Source of the DNA: Thermohalobaculum sp039028795
GTDB lineage: Bacteria; Pseudomonadota; Alphaproteobacteria; Rhodobacterales; Rhodobacteraceae
Assembly: GCA_039028795.1 (NCBI GenBank)
Contig: JBCCHJ010000022.1
Span: 1-64,000 of the forward strand
DNA: 64,000 nt
Direction: 5' to 3'
Positions 7,811-17,124 of the stretch are shown here, piece after piece. The position numbers and the translations under genes were made by a program. Positions within the stretch are counted from its first letter, which is position 1. Each line of letters opens with the position of its first letter. A model generated the notes under the pieces. The model did not search any database. It was given only the letters and a program-made list of their open reading frames with translations, and was not told the DNA's origin.

Positions 7811-8803
7811 CTAATCTCGATCGAAGTCTTGGCCGGTGGCAACCGGGCGCAGCAACGCCTTTATGGGAAAGTGGTCCGCGAAGGGCGGATGGGTCTCCAT
7901 CACCATTGCTTGAACCGTTTGGAAATCCTGCGAGTGGAAGATGTAGTCGATCTGCAAGAACGGTCCTGCGAAGCCTATTCTACGTGCTGGCGTCGGAAAG
8001 GTGAATCCAAAGCCCTTCCCGGCCTGGGCGAAGGCATTCTCCATCCGCATTTCCATCCGCTGGACCGGGCTGGAAAGCGGCGTTGCGTTGAAGTCCCCGC
8101 CAATGATCTTAGGACCGGGCATGTCCTCGAAGAGCGCCAAAAGATGGTCCATCACCTTCGTCTGGCTGGCCATCGTCGTCACGCCGCGGGGCAGATGCAC
8201 CGTCCCGACCCAGGTCGGGCCGGAAGGCAGATAGGCTTCGCAGGCCATCATGCCAGACCAGACGTCGGGCATCGGCGGGCCGAGCGGATACTTGCTGAAG
8301 ACCAAATATGTGCCTTCATGGCAGTGATGCAGCGATGGTCCTGCCAGGCTTTCAACGGCATCTATCAATGCAAGAGGATCGGCAACCTCTTGCAAAAGGA
8401 AGAGATCCACATCCTCGGCCCGCACGACGTTCGCGGTTGAGCGGACGTCTAGGTTCAATGTGCGGTTTGAAAGACTGATGACGCTCAGCAATTCAATCGA
8501 TGGCGCAATCGGCCGCTCGGGCACCATCGCTCTCAGCAAGGTTGGCGCCTGCGGAGTGAAAAGGCCCGCGGCTATGACGAACATCGCCAGGGCCGTGACC
8601 CTGGCCCGATGCAGCAAGGCCAGCACCGCCAACACGGCAGCGGCAATCATCAGTATCGGGGCCGCATAAAGCCCGATCCGCACGACCATCAGATAGTCCC
8701 ACGTGACAACGACACCGACCGCCCATGTGCCCAGGGACAGTGCCAGCAATTTTGGCAGGAGCGGCATCCCCTTTTTGCGGTGGCTGTGGCGTGATCGTGT
8801 CAT
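7811..8803 (-). CDS. Membrane-anchored endonuclease/exonuclease/phosphatase-family protein
   Basis: The product has 330 residues. Three hydrophobic segments lie in the first 85 residues, followed by an EEP (DNase I-like) domain with the family motifs LFLLQEV (about 133), GGDFNATP (about 235), IDYIFHS (about 285) and DHFPI near the end, which supply the metal-binding Asp/Glu and catalytic His. EEP enzymes cleave phosphodiester bonds in nucleic acids, lipids or inositol phosphates. With its catalytic part placed on the membrane inside a polysaccharide operon, action on a lipid or glycan phosphodiester is more likely than on DNA, though this is inference. Its ATG overlaps the stop of the upstream ligase-like gene by four bases. 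Confidence 0.75.
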   Translation of the reverse strand: MTRSRHSHRKKGMPLLPKLLALSLGTWAVGVVVTWDYLMVVRIGLYAAPILMIAAAVLAVLALLHRARVTALAMFVIAAGLFTPQAPTLLRAMVPERPIAPSIELLSVISLSNRTLNLDVRSTANVVRAEDVDLFLLQEVADPLALIDAVESLAGPSLHHCHEGTYLVFSKYPLGPPMPDVWSGMMACEAYLPSGPTWVGTVHLPRGVTTMASQTKVMDHLLALFEDMPGPKIIGGDFNATPLSSPVQRMEMRMENAFAQAGKGFGFTFPTPARRIGFAGPFLQIDYIFHSQDFQTVQAMVMETHPPFADHFPIKALLRPVATGQDFDRD

Positions 8804-10068
8804 TGGGCCACCCCAGCTTTTGGTTGAGACCGGTCAACGATACGCAACCACGCTGCACCCAAACCAATGATGAACATGACAAATGGCAGGGATCGGCCGA
8901 AATAGTCGACTGTTAGGCCTGCGCCGGCGAGGCCCAGAATACAGAACAACCATCCCAGCCTGACGCACCAATGTGCTGTTCCGGGGATTGCCGGACGGCG
9001 CCACATTTCCCGGGCAATCAATCCGACCGCCAGGACAATAAGAACCAGCGGCATGGTCCCGTATTTTAGCGCTTTCGCGAAGTAGAATTGATCGATCGAT
9101 GTGACCATCCAGAATGGCCGTGTCCAGAATCCGCCAGTACCCACCAGAAGATTGGCGGATATATCATCAGTGACATGCTGCCAGATCAATTGCCGGTAGT
9201 AAGCCGTTGACGGGTTCAGGGACAGATATCGGGTGACGAACCCGGTGATCCCGCCCTGGACGGCCAGCTCTATCGCAATCCAAGACGCAGCGCCCACCAT
9301 CAGAAAATGGCGGGCACGGTTCTTCAGATGACGGGTTGCGGCCTCGGCCCAAATCATCGCGACCTGCAGAACGAAAAGCAGGTAAGCCGCTGATGACAGT
9401 GAAAAGAACACGGCGGCGCCGCAGACCATAGTGCGGATCGCACGTGCGGTGTGCGTGGTGGCCTCGAACCAAAAGAATCCAAAGAGAGACGCGCAGAAGA
9501 TCCCAAAGAGGATCTGATGCGAAAAGGATACGCGAGCGCGCAAGAGCCCCAGGCGTTCCTCGGCCATGAATGGTTCAGGTTTGTCCATCGTCTCGGCCGC
9601 CCAATCGGCGATGACATGTTCGGCGATGATCGCCTCCATCCCCGCCAGAACCGCCAGAATGGCGACGATCAGGAAAAAGCCCCGGATCATGATCCGAACC
9701 TGTCCGGCAGAGACCAGACAGGCCGACGGCAGCAGATACGCAACCGCCGTTTCCAAGGCGAAAGACCCGCCCCGTTCAAGCGCCGCACCAGGGGTCATAT
9801 GCAAAAAGGTCGCCATTACCGCCCAAATGGCAGCCGATATAACCAGCAAATCATGGCTGCGCAGGTCGCGGGTGCGCAGCATCCAGGTCAGAATGCCAAA
9901 CGACGCCGCCAGAAGGACAAGGCGCTGAGGATCCAGGCGTAATTCGTAAACTTCGAACGCCAGATCTGCAGGCACAATCATCGAGACGACAAATGCGACT
10001 ATGACCAGCGGAAGGGCCGGAGCTGCGGCTGCCCGATGCCGCGCCATGGTCAACGAGGCAGAAGTCAT
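8800..10068 (-). CDS. O-antigen ligase/polymerase-like (Wzy/WaaL superfamily) membrane protein
   Basis: The 422-residue protein has about ten membrane segments and a long polar loop around residues 265-330 (PSTAYYRQLIWQHV, then GTGGFWTRPFW), the layout of O-antigen polymerases and ligases whose periplasmic loop carries the active site. It most likely polymerises repeat units delivered by the flippase of the same operon. It overlaps the next gene and is overlapped by the GT4 gene, each by four bases, so translation is coupled throughout. Family-level sequence identity in this group is low, so polymerase versus ligase cannot be decided here. Confidence 0.75.
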   Translation of the reverse strand: MTSASLTMARHRAAAAPALPLVIVAFVVSMIVPADLAFEVYELRLDPQRLVLLAASFGILTWMLRTRDLRSHDLLVISAAIWAVMATFLHMTPGAALERGGSFALETAVAYLLPSACLVSAGQVRIMIRGFFLIVAILAVLAGMEAIIAEHVIADWAAETMDKPEPFMAEERLGLLRARVSFSHQILFGIFCASLFGFFWFEATTHTARAIRTMVCGAAVFFSLSSAAYLLFVLQVAMIWAEAATRHLKNRARHFLMVGAASWIAIELAVQGGITGFVTRYLSLNPSTAYYRQLIWQHVTDDISANLLVGTGGFWTRPFWMVTSIDQFYFAKALKYGTMPLVLIVLAVGLIAREMWRRPAIPGTAHWCVRLGWLFCILGLAGAGLTVDYFGRSLPFVMFIIGLGAAWLRIVDRSQPKAGVAQ

Positions 10069-11261
10069 CGAACCTTCGAGAATTTTGGCTTTGGCCCCGC
10101 AGGTTCTGGGGCCGCCTTCGGTTTTGGCGGCTCCATCTCGGTCACCGCATAAAGTGCCTTTCGATAGCGTTCCGCAATTGCAGGGCGGCGCATTAGATCC
10201 AGCGTTCCTGCTTGCTGGGATTTGGCCAACGCGGCCTTCACCTCGGCCTGATTGTCAATCATGTCCACCAGCTGTGCGCCAAGGCCCAACGCGCCGTTCG
10301 GGCGTGCCGGCCTGGCGAAATCCGCGCCTGGAAAATAACCAGAGATGCCGTTTCCTGTGCCGTGGATCACTGGACAGCCAGCCAGCAGAGCTTCAGCAAA
10401 CACCATGCCATAGCTTTCGCGAACCGAGGGCATAACGAAGCAAGCCGAATCGTTCAGCAGGGTTTGGATATCCCCATGCGGAACCGGCCCGGTCAGGCGG
10501 ATGCAATCCCCATAAGGTTCGATCAGTGCGCTCAAACTGGCAAAGGCCGATGGCGCACCAGAGCCGATAATCTCCAACCGTAGGTCTGGGCGACTTTCTG
10601 CAGCAAAGGCAGCGGCCTGAACTATCATTCTCGCGTTTTTGTTGGCGGCTTGATCCAGATTGAAGGCGGATCGGATAACTGGGGCTGCCGTTTCGGGTTT
10701 GATGATGGCGTCTGCCGAGGTCGGGCAAGGCAAGACGGTCATCGGGCCGGTACGCGGACCCAAAAGTGTTTGCAACGTGTCTGTAGTCCAAGGAGCAAAG
10801 GGCAGCACCCAGTCCGCGCCTTGCCAAATCTCGCGCCATGTCGCGTGCAGATCCGGCTTTGCCTTCAGGATTTTCAGATCCGAATTTCCCTGACAGGACA
10901 CAATCAGCGGCACGCCCAGCCAGCCCGCGATCTTGTCGCCGACCAGCGCCTCGATCGAGAGCTTATGGGCATGAATTGCAACAGGTGAGAGTTTGCGGTC
11001 TTCGATGTCCGTCATGATCCACCGCGAAAGGCGGGACAAAAATGCCTGCAACAGCAGACCATAGGGCGCCGCACCATAGGCGATCGCGCGATGGTGGTCT
11101 TCAAAGCTAAGCGCGTGGATACCTGCGGCAGGACCAACCCGGTTCAGCGAATAGACCCTGTGGTCAATCTCTTCGATTAAGCCCAAAAGTCCGCGCACGG
11201 CATTGGTTTTATGCGGTGCGAGCGGATCGGGAAAATCTGCCGATAGATGGAGAACCTGCAT
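10065..11261 (-). CDS. GT4-type glycosyltransferase
   Basis: The 398-residue protein has a GT-B fold layout. The N-terminal half includes HLSADFPDPLAPHKTNAVRG and HAHKLSIEALVGDKIAG. The C-terminal Glycos_transf_1 domain has CFVMPSVRESYGMVFAEALLAG, where the ESYGMVFAE segment is the E-x7-E nucleotide-sugar motif. It would add a sugar to the lipid-linked repeat unit on the cytoplasmic side. A proline-rich, basic tail follows (PPKPKAAPEPAGPKPKF). It lies 17 bases downstream of the wecG-like gene and overlaps the ligase-like gene. Donor and acceptor cannot be inferred. Confidence 0.85.
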   Translation of the reverse strand: MQVLHLSADFPDPLAPHKTNAVRGLLGLIEEIDHRVYSLNRVGPAAGIHALSFEDHHRAIAYGAAPYGLLLQAFLSRLSRWIMTDIEDRKLSPVAIHAHKLSIEALVGDKIAGWLGVPLIVSCQGNSDLKILKAKPDLHATWREIWQGADWVLPFAPWTTDTLQTLLGPRTGPMTVLPCPTSADAIIKPETAAPVIRSAFNLDQAANKNARMIVQAAAFAAESRPDLRLEIIGSGAPSAFASLSALIEPYGDCIRLTGPVPHGDIQTLLNDSACFVMPSVRESYGMVFAEALLAGCPVIHGTGNGISGYFPGADFARPARPNGALGLGAQLVDMIDNQAEVKAALAKSQQAGTLDLMRRPAIAERYRKALYAVTEMEPPKPKAAPEPAGPKPKFSKVR

Positions 11262-11278
11262 GCGCTGATACTGTTCCT

Positions 11279-12079
11279 TCAGCGGGCGGCCAACGGCTCA
11301 CGCAATGGTGCAAAGGTTCGTCCAACCGCGCGGAAGACAATGAAAGCGGCCAACCAGCAGAGGAATTGAATGTTGGTTACAAGATAGCGCCGCCACATCC
11401 GCCGAGGTTCTTGTAGTGTTCGATAAAGCCACTCCAAACCGCGCTGCTGCATCCAGACCGGCGCCCGGCGGACATGTCCGGCCAAAACATCGATGGACCC
11501 GCCGACGCCCATCACAAAGCTGGGACTTAATTTGGCGCGGTGCGCCGCGATGAATCGCTCTTTCTTCGGGGTCGGCAGACCGACGAAAAGGCAATCTGCC
11601 CTCGATTCGTTGATTTCTTGGACAATTCCGTCTTCATCGGATTGGCTGAAGTATCCGTGCCGTGATCCTGCCAGACAAAGCCCGGGGTACTTCAGTCTGA
11701 TCCGGTAGATCGCAGCATCTAGTACCTCTTGGGTCGCGCCCAGAATGAAGGGCCTTAGCCCCCGTTGGGCGCAAAGGGCGAGCACCCGGTCCATCAGATC
11801 GATGCCCGTGACGCGGCCCGCCAACCGATGACCCGCCAGCCGCGCTGCCAGAACGATGCCCATGCCATCGGCGGTGACCAGATCGGATCTGGCAACGTCA
11901 ATATAGAGGTCCGGGTTCTGCCGCATGTTGATCAGCTTCGCGGTGTTCAAAGCAGCATGCGTGACGGGCCGACGCTGACGGATCGCAACTGCGATCTGAT
12001 TAACCGCCTGCTCCATGGTTAGGGCGTCCAAGGGGCATCCGAACAGATCAATCCGGTGTGGATTCTTGGCAGAGGTCAT
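11279..12079 (-). CDS. WecG/TagA/CpsF-family glycosyltransferase (GT26)
   Basis: The 266-residue protein carries the GT26 motifs: LNTAKLINM (about 49), VTADGMGIVLAARLAG (about 73) and VGLPTPKKERF (about 177). Family members transfer ManNAc, ManNAcA or similar sugars to the lipid-linked intermediate, usually as the second sugar. The start at 12079 is set by the four-base ATGA overlap with the rmlD-like gene. An in-frame extension to 12415 reads through that gene antisense-free and is not conserved-looking. The last 40 residues hold a hydrophobic patch that may touch the membrane. Confidence 0.85.
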   Translation of the reverse strand: MTSAKNPHRIDLFGCPLDALTMEQAVNQIAVAIRQRRPVTHAALNTAKLINMRQNPDLYIDVARSDLVTADGMGIVLAARLAGHRLAGRVTGIDLMDRVLALCAQRGLRPFILGATQEVLDAAIYRIRLKYPGLCLAGSRHGYFSQSDEDGIVQEINESRADCLFVGLPTPKKERFIAAHRAKLSPSFVMGVGGSIDVLAGHVRRAPVWMQQRGLEWLYRTLQEPRRMWRRYLVTNIQFLCWLAAFIVFRAVGRTFAPLREPLAAR

Positions 12080-12954
12080 GTCGCGGGTTCCACTTCGGTC
12101 AAAAGCATCTCTGTAAGATCCTGACGCCAATTGGGTTGGCGAATCCCAAAGGTCCGCAAGATTCGCGAACAGTTCAGGCGGCCATTTAGCGGGCGGGTTG
12201 CAGGGGTGGGCCACTCGGCGCTGGAGATCGGCGTGATCGATGGTGTCTCTGGCAGGCCAGATCGGGCAAAGATGGCCTTGGCGAAACCATACCAGGTGAC
12301 CCAAGGTTCCCCTTGGAAATGATAGACCCCATTTCGGCCATTGTCTGCGACAAATGCCCGGGCCATTATCACCAACGCGTTGGCAATCGCTTTTGCGGAT
12401 GTCGGCCCGCCCCATTGGTCATCGATTATCCGCAAGGGCTTGCCTGACGTCGCCGCGCGCCGCATGGCCTGAACAAAGTTCTTGCCGGTCCCATCGTGAA
12501 CCCACGAGGTTCTAAGCACGGCAGAAGGACCGCCCGCGCCCAGTACCTCAAGCTCACCTTGATATTTCGAGACACCATAAGCGTTCAGTGGATTTGCAAG
12601 ATCGTCTTCCGCCCAGGGTGTGGTTCCAGCACCGTCAAAGACGTAGTCCGTCGAGATATGCAGAAATGGCAATCCGCGCTGAGCCGCGGCTTTCGCCATT
12701 TTACCGGGTGCGATCGCATTCACCTGCATGGCGATATCCGGCATGCGCTCCGCACTGTCGACATCGGTAAACGCAGCCGCGTTGATCACTGCGTCAGCAG
12801 TGGTGGAGTTGATTATCCGCACGCAAAGATCCGGATTAAGAAGATCGGCTTGGGACCTGCGGACGGGGTCGATCTGCAATGCAGGGCTATGCAGTGCGGA
12901 TAGCGCGGATCCAACTTGGCCAGAGGCCCCTAAGACAAGTAGTCGCAATGACAT
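12076..12954 (-). CDS. rfbD: dTDP-4-dehydrorhamnose reductase-like protein (RmlD family)
   Basis: The 292-residue extended short-chain dehydrogenase has an N-terminal NAD(P) motif (GASGQVGSAL), INAAAFTDVDSAE, the STDYVFDG segment and a catalytic YGVSK, all standard for RmlD, which makes dTDP-L-rhamnose from the 4-keto sugar. The start is the ATG at 12954. It is the first gene of the polysaccharide operon and overlaps the wecG-like gene. The partners rmlA, rmlB and rmlC are not in this window, so either they are elsewhere or the enzyme works on another nucleotide sugar. Confidence 0.8.
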   Translation of the reverse strand: MSLRLLVLGASGQVGSALSALHSPALQIDPVRRSQADLLNPDLCVRIINSTTADAVINAAAFTDVDSAERMPDIAMQVNAIAPGKMAKAAAQRGLPFLHISTDYVFDGAGTTPWAEDDLANPLNAYGVSKYQGELEVLGAGGPSAVLRTSWVHDGTGKNFVQAMRRAATSGKPLRIIDDQWGGPTSAKAIANALVIMARAFVADNGRNGVYHFQGEPWVTWYGFAKAIFARSGLPETPSITPISSAEWPTPATRPLNGRLNCSRILRTFGIRQPNWRQDLTEMLLTEVEPAT

Positions 12955-13013
12955 TCTAAGCACCTTTTGGCGGAAGGCGGTATCGCCGGTCCACGCATCT
13001 GGTCGCTTAAGCC

Positions 13014-13028
13014 TTAAATTAAATTTAA
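13014..13028. promoter_or_regulatory. CtrA-like box in a divergent promoter region
   Basis: TTAA-N7-TTAA, the CtrA half-site arrangement, occurs in the AT-rich stretch between the divergent rmlD-like and acyltransferase genes. CtrA controls surface and motility genes in alphaproteobacteria. The sequence here is made almost only of A and T, so a chance match is quite possible, and the final C of the best consensus is missing. Confidence 0.25.
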
Positions 13029-13072
13029 TTGTCCCAAGCTTCTTTCGATGGGCAGATCGAAAGGTGGTCCCT

Positions 13073-14149
13073 ATGCCCAGACTTGGTGATGTCGCGGAAG
13101 GCCGCGACAATAATCTGAACGCGATCCGGCTTTGCGCAGCGCTGGCGGTTCTAGTTAGCCACGCCTGGCCAATCACCGGAGGTCCGGGAACGATCGAGCC
13201 ATTGCAGGTTCTGACCGGGACGACCCTTGGCACCTATGCCGTCATGGTCTTCTTCGGCCTGTCGGGATTTCTGATCACTGCAAGTTTTCAGCGCGACCCC
13301 AACCCCCGCAGATTCTGTTTGCGTCGGGCTCGGCGTTTGTTCCCGGGTTTAATTCTGTGCCTGGGCCTTACTGTGTTTTGTCTCGGGCCGATGGTCAGCG
13401 ACTTGTCCATCCTAGCATATCTGTCGGACGAGAGTCTCTGGTCGTTCCTGCTGATAAATGGATTGATGATCGGTTTTCAGGGCGACCTTCCAGGCGTCTT
13501 TCAGGGAAACCCCTATCCCGCCGCCGCGGGTTCGATCTGGACACTTCAATACGAGGTTATGTGCTATGGCGCAGTGCTTGTTGCCGGGTGCCTAGGGTTG
13601 TTAGGAGCTAAAAAGCGGGCGCTTTTGACCTTTACGGTTGGCATCACTGCGGCAGCGATCATGCTTGCGTTTCAAGAGCACCTGCCAACGCGTCTGATCC
13701 GGCTTTCGGAATTCGCGATACCTTTTGCATTTGGGGGTGTCGCATGGATTTGGCGTGACCGCATTCCGCTGAACGCCGGTGCTCTGATTGGCCTCTGTTT
13801 GGCGGCGGTTCTGGCGCATGGCACGGTAGTGCAGCCGATCTTTGAGCCGTTGGCGATCACATATGCCACGCTGCTCATCGGATTTGTGGGCGGGCCGTCC
13901 ATGTCCGTCCGATTGCCCGGGGACTATTCTTACGGCATCTACATCTATGCTTTTCCCGTGCAAGGGCTGATTATCCATGTTTTTGGGACGATGGATCCAT
14001 GGATGAATGTTCTATTGGCAACACCAGTGACCGTTTGCCTTGCCGCTGCATCCTGGCACTGGGTTGAAAGGCCGAGCCTTCGTCGCCAATCGGGCTCCGC
14101 TTCGCGTCTGAAAACAATGGGCACGATAAGCCCCAGAGCGCCGGGTTAG
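13073..14149 (+). CDS. Acyltransferase family 3 membrane protein
   Basis: The 358-residue protein has about ten membrane segments. It opens with the family signature NNLNAIRLCAALAVLVSHAW, where the Arg and His are the conserved catalytic pair of acyltransferase-3/OafA-like enzymes that O-acetylate or otherwise acylate surface glycans. An RRARRLFPGLI segment follows, as is usual. The ATG at 13073 is preceded by AAGGTGG at good spacing. It is transcribed divergently from the rmlD-like operon and converges on the Wzc gene, so it is probably a tailoring enzyme for the polysaccharide built here. Confidence 0.85.
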   Translation: MPRLGDVAEGRDNNLNAIRLCAALAVLVSHAWPITGGPGTIEPLQVLTGTTLGTYAVMVFFGLSGFLITASFQRDPNPRRFCLRRARRLFPGLILCLGLTVFCLGPMVSDLSILAYLSDESLWSFLLINGLMIGFQGDLPGVFQGNPYPAAAGSIWTLQYEVMCYGAVLVAGCLGLLGAKKRALLTFTVGITAAAIMLAFQEHLPTRLIRLSEFAIPFAFGGVAWIWRDRIPLNAGALIGLCLAAVLAHGTVVQPIFEPLAITYATLLIGFVGGPSMSVRLPGDYSYGIYIYAFPVQGLIIHVFGTMDPWMNVLLATPVTVCLAAASWHWVERPSLRRQSGSASRLKTMGTISPRAPG

Positions 14150-14161
14150 CGATCTGGTCGC

Positions 14162-16429
14162 TCAATCCGAAAGATAGAGATTCTTCTGAACATAGGCACC
14201 GTGCCCAGCATCATAGGCAGCGTAGGCATATTGTGCCTCGCGTCGGACATCGACCAAAGTCGCGATCGTTCCTGCGACATCGACATTCAATCTGCGCAGG
14301 CGCGCCAGACCTTCCAATACAGCCGCTCGGGGCGTCTCATCATAGCGGACGGCATAAAGGGTTGTGTCCGCCGCCTGCCCGATCGTTCCAGCATCCGGGA
14401 CCAGCATGATTGGCGGGGCGTCCAGCAGTATAAGGTCATAGCGTTCCCGAAGGCTCGCGATGATCTCCTGAAACTGATCTGACGCAAAAGTATCAACAGC
14501 TTGCGGCAGCGGTTTAGGTGCCGGCAACAAATCCAGGCCGAATGTTGCGTCGGTGGTGATCGCATCGTGCAGTGACGAGGTTCCATCCAGCACCGAAAGA
14601 AGGCCTTCTTCAGGTGCCATTTTGAAGGTCTGTTGAAGCGTCGGACGGCGAATATCGCAATCGATGACAATAGGTCTTTGCCCGGCTCGCAGTGCCATCT
14701 GAGCCAATAGAAGGCAGGTTGTCGACTTGCCCTCGCCGGATCCGGACGAGGTGACCATCACAACTTGTGGCGGCTGATCTACCTGCGCCAGGGATAAGGC
14801 TGTGCGCAACGTTCGTATTGCTTCAGCAAGGCCTGAATTGGGCTTTGACTGGACATGGCCGAGCAGCTGTTGCCGGGTCTTCCGGCGGCGCCAGCGGGGC
14901 AGCGCCGCAAGTGTTGGCAATCCCGTCACTTCGCCAACTTCGCTGATAGCCCGGAAGGTGTTGGCGCGGCTTTCAAGGATCGCGACCAGCGCCAGACCAA
15001 TCCCCAGACCCAGAACCGCGGCGATGATCAGCACCTTTTTGCGGTTCGGAGAAGACGGCTCCAACGGTGCGGTGGCCGATGTCAGCAGACGGGCATCTGC
15101 CGATTGCAGATCCTCTTGTTCACTGGTCTCACGGAATCGGCTGAGGAAGGTTTCGTAGATCAGCCGATCCGCTTCAGCTTCCCGTTCCAATTGCCGCAAT
15201 TCAACAGAGCTGCGGGACAGTTGGACCGATTTGCCCTCGAGTTCTGCCAACGACCGATCCAAGGCTGATTCCCGTGCACGGGCGACAGCGACGTCATTCT
15301 TCAGGCCCTCGACGATCTTTCGCACTTCAGATGAAACGCCATTTTGTGCATCGCTGATCTCTGCCCTGGCATGAATTATCTTGGGATGCTTGTCACCATA
15401 GCGGGTCGCCAGTTCTGCCTCTTGCCGGCGCAGGTCGGCCAGGCGTGTGCGCAGGGTCAAGATCAAAGGAGAGCTAACGACCTTCGATGCCGCGGACAGT
15501 CCGCCTTGGGCAATCCGTCTTTGGACCTGATCGAAACGCGCGGCGGCCTCGGCCGTTCCCGCACGCGCCGAGATCAGTTCTGCGTTCAACTCGGCGATCT
15601 GCTGGTCCGTCAGGTCTGCGCCCTGCCCGGCACTGATTGTCTGATTGGCTTTGAAGGCCTCGATAGCAGCTTCGGACGTTCTAACTTTTTCCTTTAGCTG
15701 CGCGACGCGATCACTTAGCCAGGACGACGCCTGCCGTGTCGCTTCGAACTTTTGATCCAACTGGTCTAGAATATAGAGATCAGCCAATGTGTTGGCGACC
15801 AGCGCGGCTTTTTCAGGGTCGATCGACGTGACGTCGATGGTGATTGCTCGGGTAGAAGGCACGCCGCTGACCTCGAGGGTGGCGCGCAATGTCTGCATGA
15901 TTTCCAGCCGTTCACGATCGGGCGAATCTTCCGTGTCCGACATTCGAACCCGTGGTGCCAAAAGCGGCGCCAATAGGCCCCTGGAAAGCATTTCCTCAAT
16001 GTCCGAGCGCCAATCCTGCAGGGCTTTGGCTGGACGCTTAGCCCGGTTGAACTCAGGATCCAAATCAAGACGCAAGCGATGGATCAACCGTGTTAGCAAG
16101 CCTTCTGATGTCAGGACCCGTTGTTCGTTGGCGGAATCGTCCAGGCTGCCCAGATCCGACACGACATTTTCGATGTCCACGATCCGCGTTTCGCGGTTGT
16201 TCAACATCACCTCGGCACGGGCGGTGAATTGCTCAGGCAGTTTGGAAAGGTAGGCGTTCGCTGCCACCATAGCTGCGAGAAAGCACAGAGTGATCACCCA
16301 TTTGCGTTGCCACAACAAATGCAGGACCGTCCGCATTTCAAGTGGCTGTGGCGACCAAGAGGCATCGGTGTCCGGATTGGCGACCGGACCGGGCTGCACT
16401 TTGCGATTGGATGGCGTCATCGGCGTCAA
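14162..16429 (-). CDS. Polysaccharide co-polymerase with tyrosine autokinase (Wzz/Wzc, BY-kinase)
   Basis: The product has 755 residues. An N-terminal Wzz domain with a first membrane segment lies at about 38-58. A long coiled-coil periplasmic region spans about 210-420. A second membrane segment is at about 466-486 and a cytoplasmic BY-kinase at about 540-735, with Walker A SSGSGEGKSTT and the Walker A' strand PIVIDCDIRRP, then LILLDAPP. The tail holds five tyrosines (EAQYAYAAY, GAYVQ, NLYLS), the usual autophosphorylation cluster. Such proteins set chain length and open the export path. Its ATG overlaps the stop of the SH3-like gene by four bases. No outer-membrane Wza partner is present in the window. 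Confidence 0.9.
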   Translation of the reverse strand: MTPMTPSNRKVQPGPVANPDTDASWSPQPLEMRTVLHLLWQRKWVITLCFLAAMVAANAYLSKLPEQFTARAEVMLNNRETRIVDIENVVSDLGSLDDSANEQRVLTSEGLLTRLIHRLRLDLDPEFNRAKRPAKALQDWRSDIEEMLSRGLLAPLLAPRVRMSDTEDSPDRERLEIMQTLRATLEVSGVPSTRAITIDVTSIDPEKAALVANTLADLYILDQLDQKFEATRQASSWLSDRVAQLKEKVRTSEAAIEAFKANQTISAGQGADLTDQQIAELNAELISARAGTAEAAARFDQVQRRIAQGGLSAASKVVSSPLILTLRTRLADLRRQEAELATRYGDKHPKIIHARAEISDAQNGVSSEVRKIVEGLKNDVAVARARESALDRSLAELEGKSVQLSRSSVELRQLEREAEADRLIYETFLSRFRETSEQEDLQSADARLLTSATAPLEPSSPNRKKVLIIAAVLGLGIGLALVAILESRANTFRAISEVGEVTGLPTLAALPRWRRRKTRQQLLGHVQSKPNSGLAEAIRTLRTALSLAQVDQPPQVVMVTSSGSGEGKSTTCLLLAQMALRAGQRPIVIDCDIRRPTLQQTFKMAPEEGLLSVLDGTSSLHDAITTDATFGLDLLPAPKPLPQAVDTFASDQFQEIIASLRERYDLILLDAPPIMLVPDAGTIGQAADTTLYAVRYDETPRAAVLEGLARLRRLNVDVAGTIATLVDVRREAQYAYAAYDAGHGAYVQKNLYLSD

Positions 16430-17112
16430 CGCAGATCTTCCAGTATCTTCAAAGATGCCCAGGCTTCCGCACCTTGCCCGTCACCGTCCAGCACCAGGAA
16501 TTTTCCCCACTCGCCATCTTCGGAAATCAGGCCCAATCGCGCGCCTTGTGACAGTTTGAAAAGAACTGGGTTGGCCAGGCCCGGACCGCTGCGGGCATTG
16601 ATGATCGGGCGGGCGACAAGATGCGTGGCCCGCGGCGCTTCGGATCTTTCTGGCGATGTCGCAGCGGTTTGCCGGGGAATATCGCTGGTTTCGATGTCTT
16701 CGGTGGGAACCGGGTTGGGCGCACGAAATGCCGTAGCCGGAGCTTCATTGATGACCTGAGGCCGGGTTTCGCGTATTTGGCCATCGACCTGTAACGTTGC
16801 GATTTCCCAGCATTCCGCAACATCTGGCGCTGACTGACAGATGCGCCGGGCTTGGCCGAAAACTGGGCGGGGATGGCTGTCTTCCACCATGCGCGCGCGA
16901 AATGTACGCATTCCATCTGTCGCTGTCCCCACGACCAAGTTGACGAAATTCAGATCTTCACGGTCGTTGAGCATCCGTCTCAGCCCAATCCGTTCCTGGG
17001 CATCTTGCATTGCATGATTCTGAGGAATGGGTCGTTTGGTGGTCGGGGCGACCCATGTCCAGGTTCCACCCGCAACGGCGACGACAATGGTCGAGATCAT
17101 CAGAAGTTTCAT
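16426..17112 (-). CDS. Membrane-anchored SH3-domain-like protein in the polysaccharide operon
   Basis: The 228-residue protein starts with a single hydrophobic anchor or signal (residues 1-20), then a polar region and a proline-rich linker. It ends with a bacterial SH3 domain at about 165-225 (HLVARPIINARSGPGLANPV, then GEWGKFLVL). The pattern of R-G-P and W-G-V-L is typical of SH3b modules that bind peptides or cell wall. The gene lies between the methyltransferase and the Wzc gene, so a scaffold role for the export machine in the periplasm is plausible but unproven. Confidence 0.7.
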   Translation of the reverse strand: MKLLMISTIVVAVAGGTWTWVAPTTKRPIPQNHAMQDAQERIGLRRMLNDREDLNFVNLVVGTATDGMRTFRARMVEDSHPRPVFGQARRICQSAPDVAECWEIATLQVDGQIRETRPQVINEAPATAFRAPNPVPTEDIETSDIPRQTAATSPERSEAPRATHLVARPIINARSGPGLANPVLFKLSQGARLGLISEDGEWGKFLVLDGDGQGAEAWASLKILEDLR

Positions 17113-17124
17113 GCCGGTGCCCCT

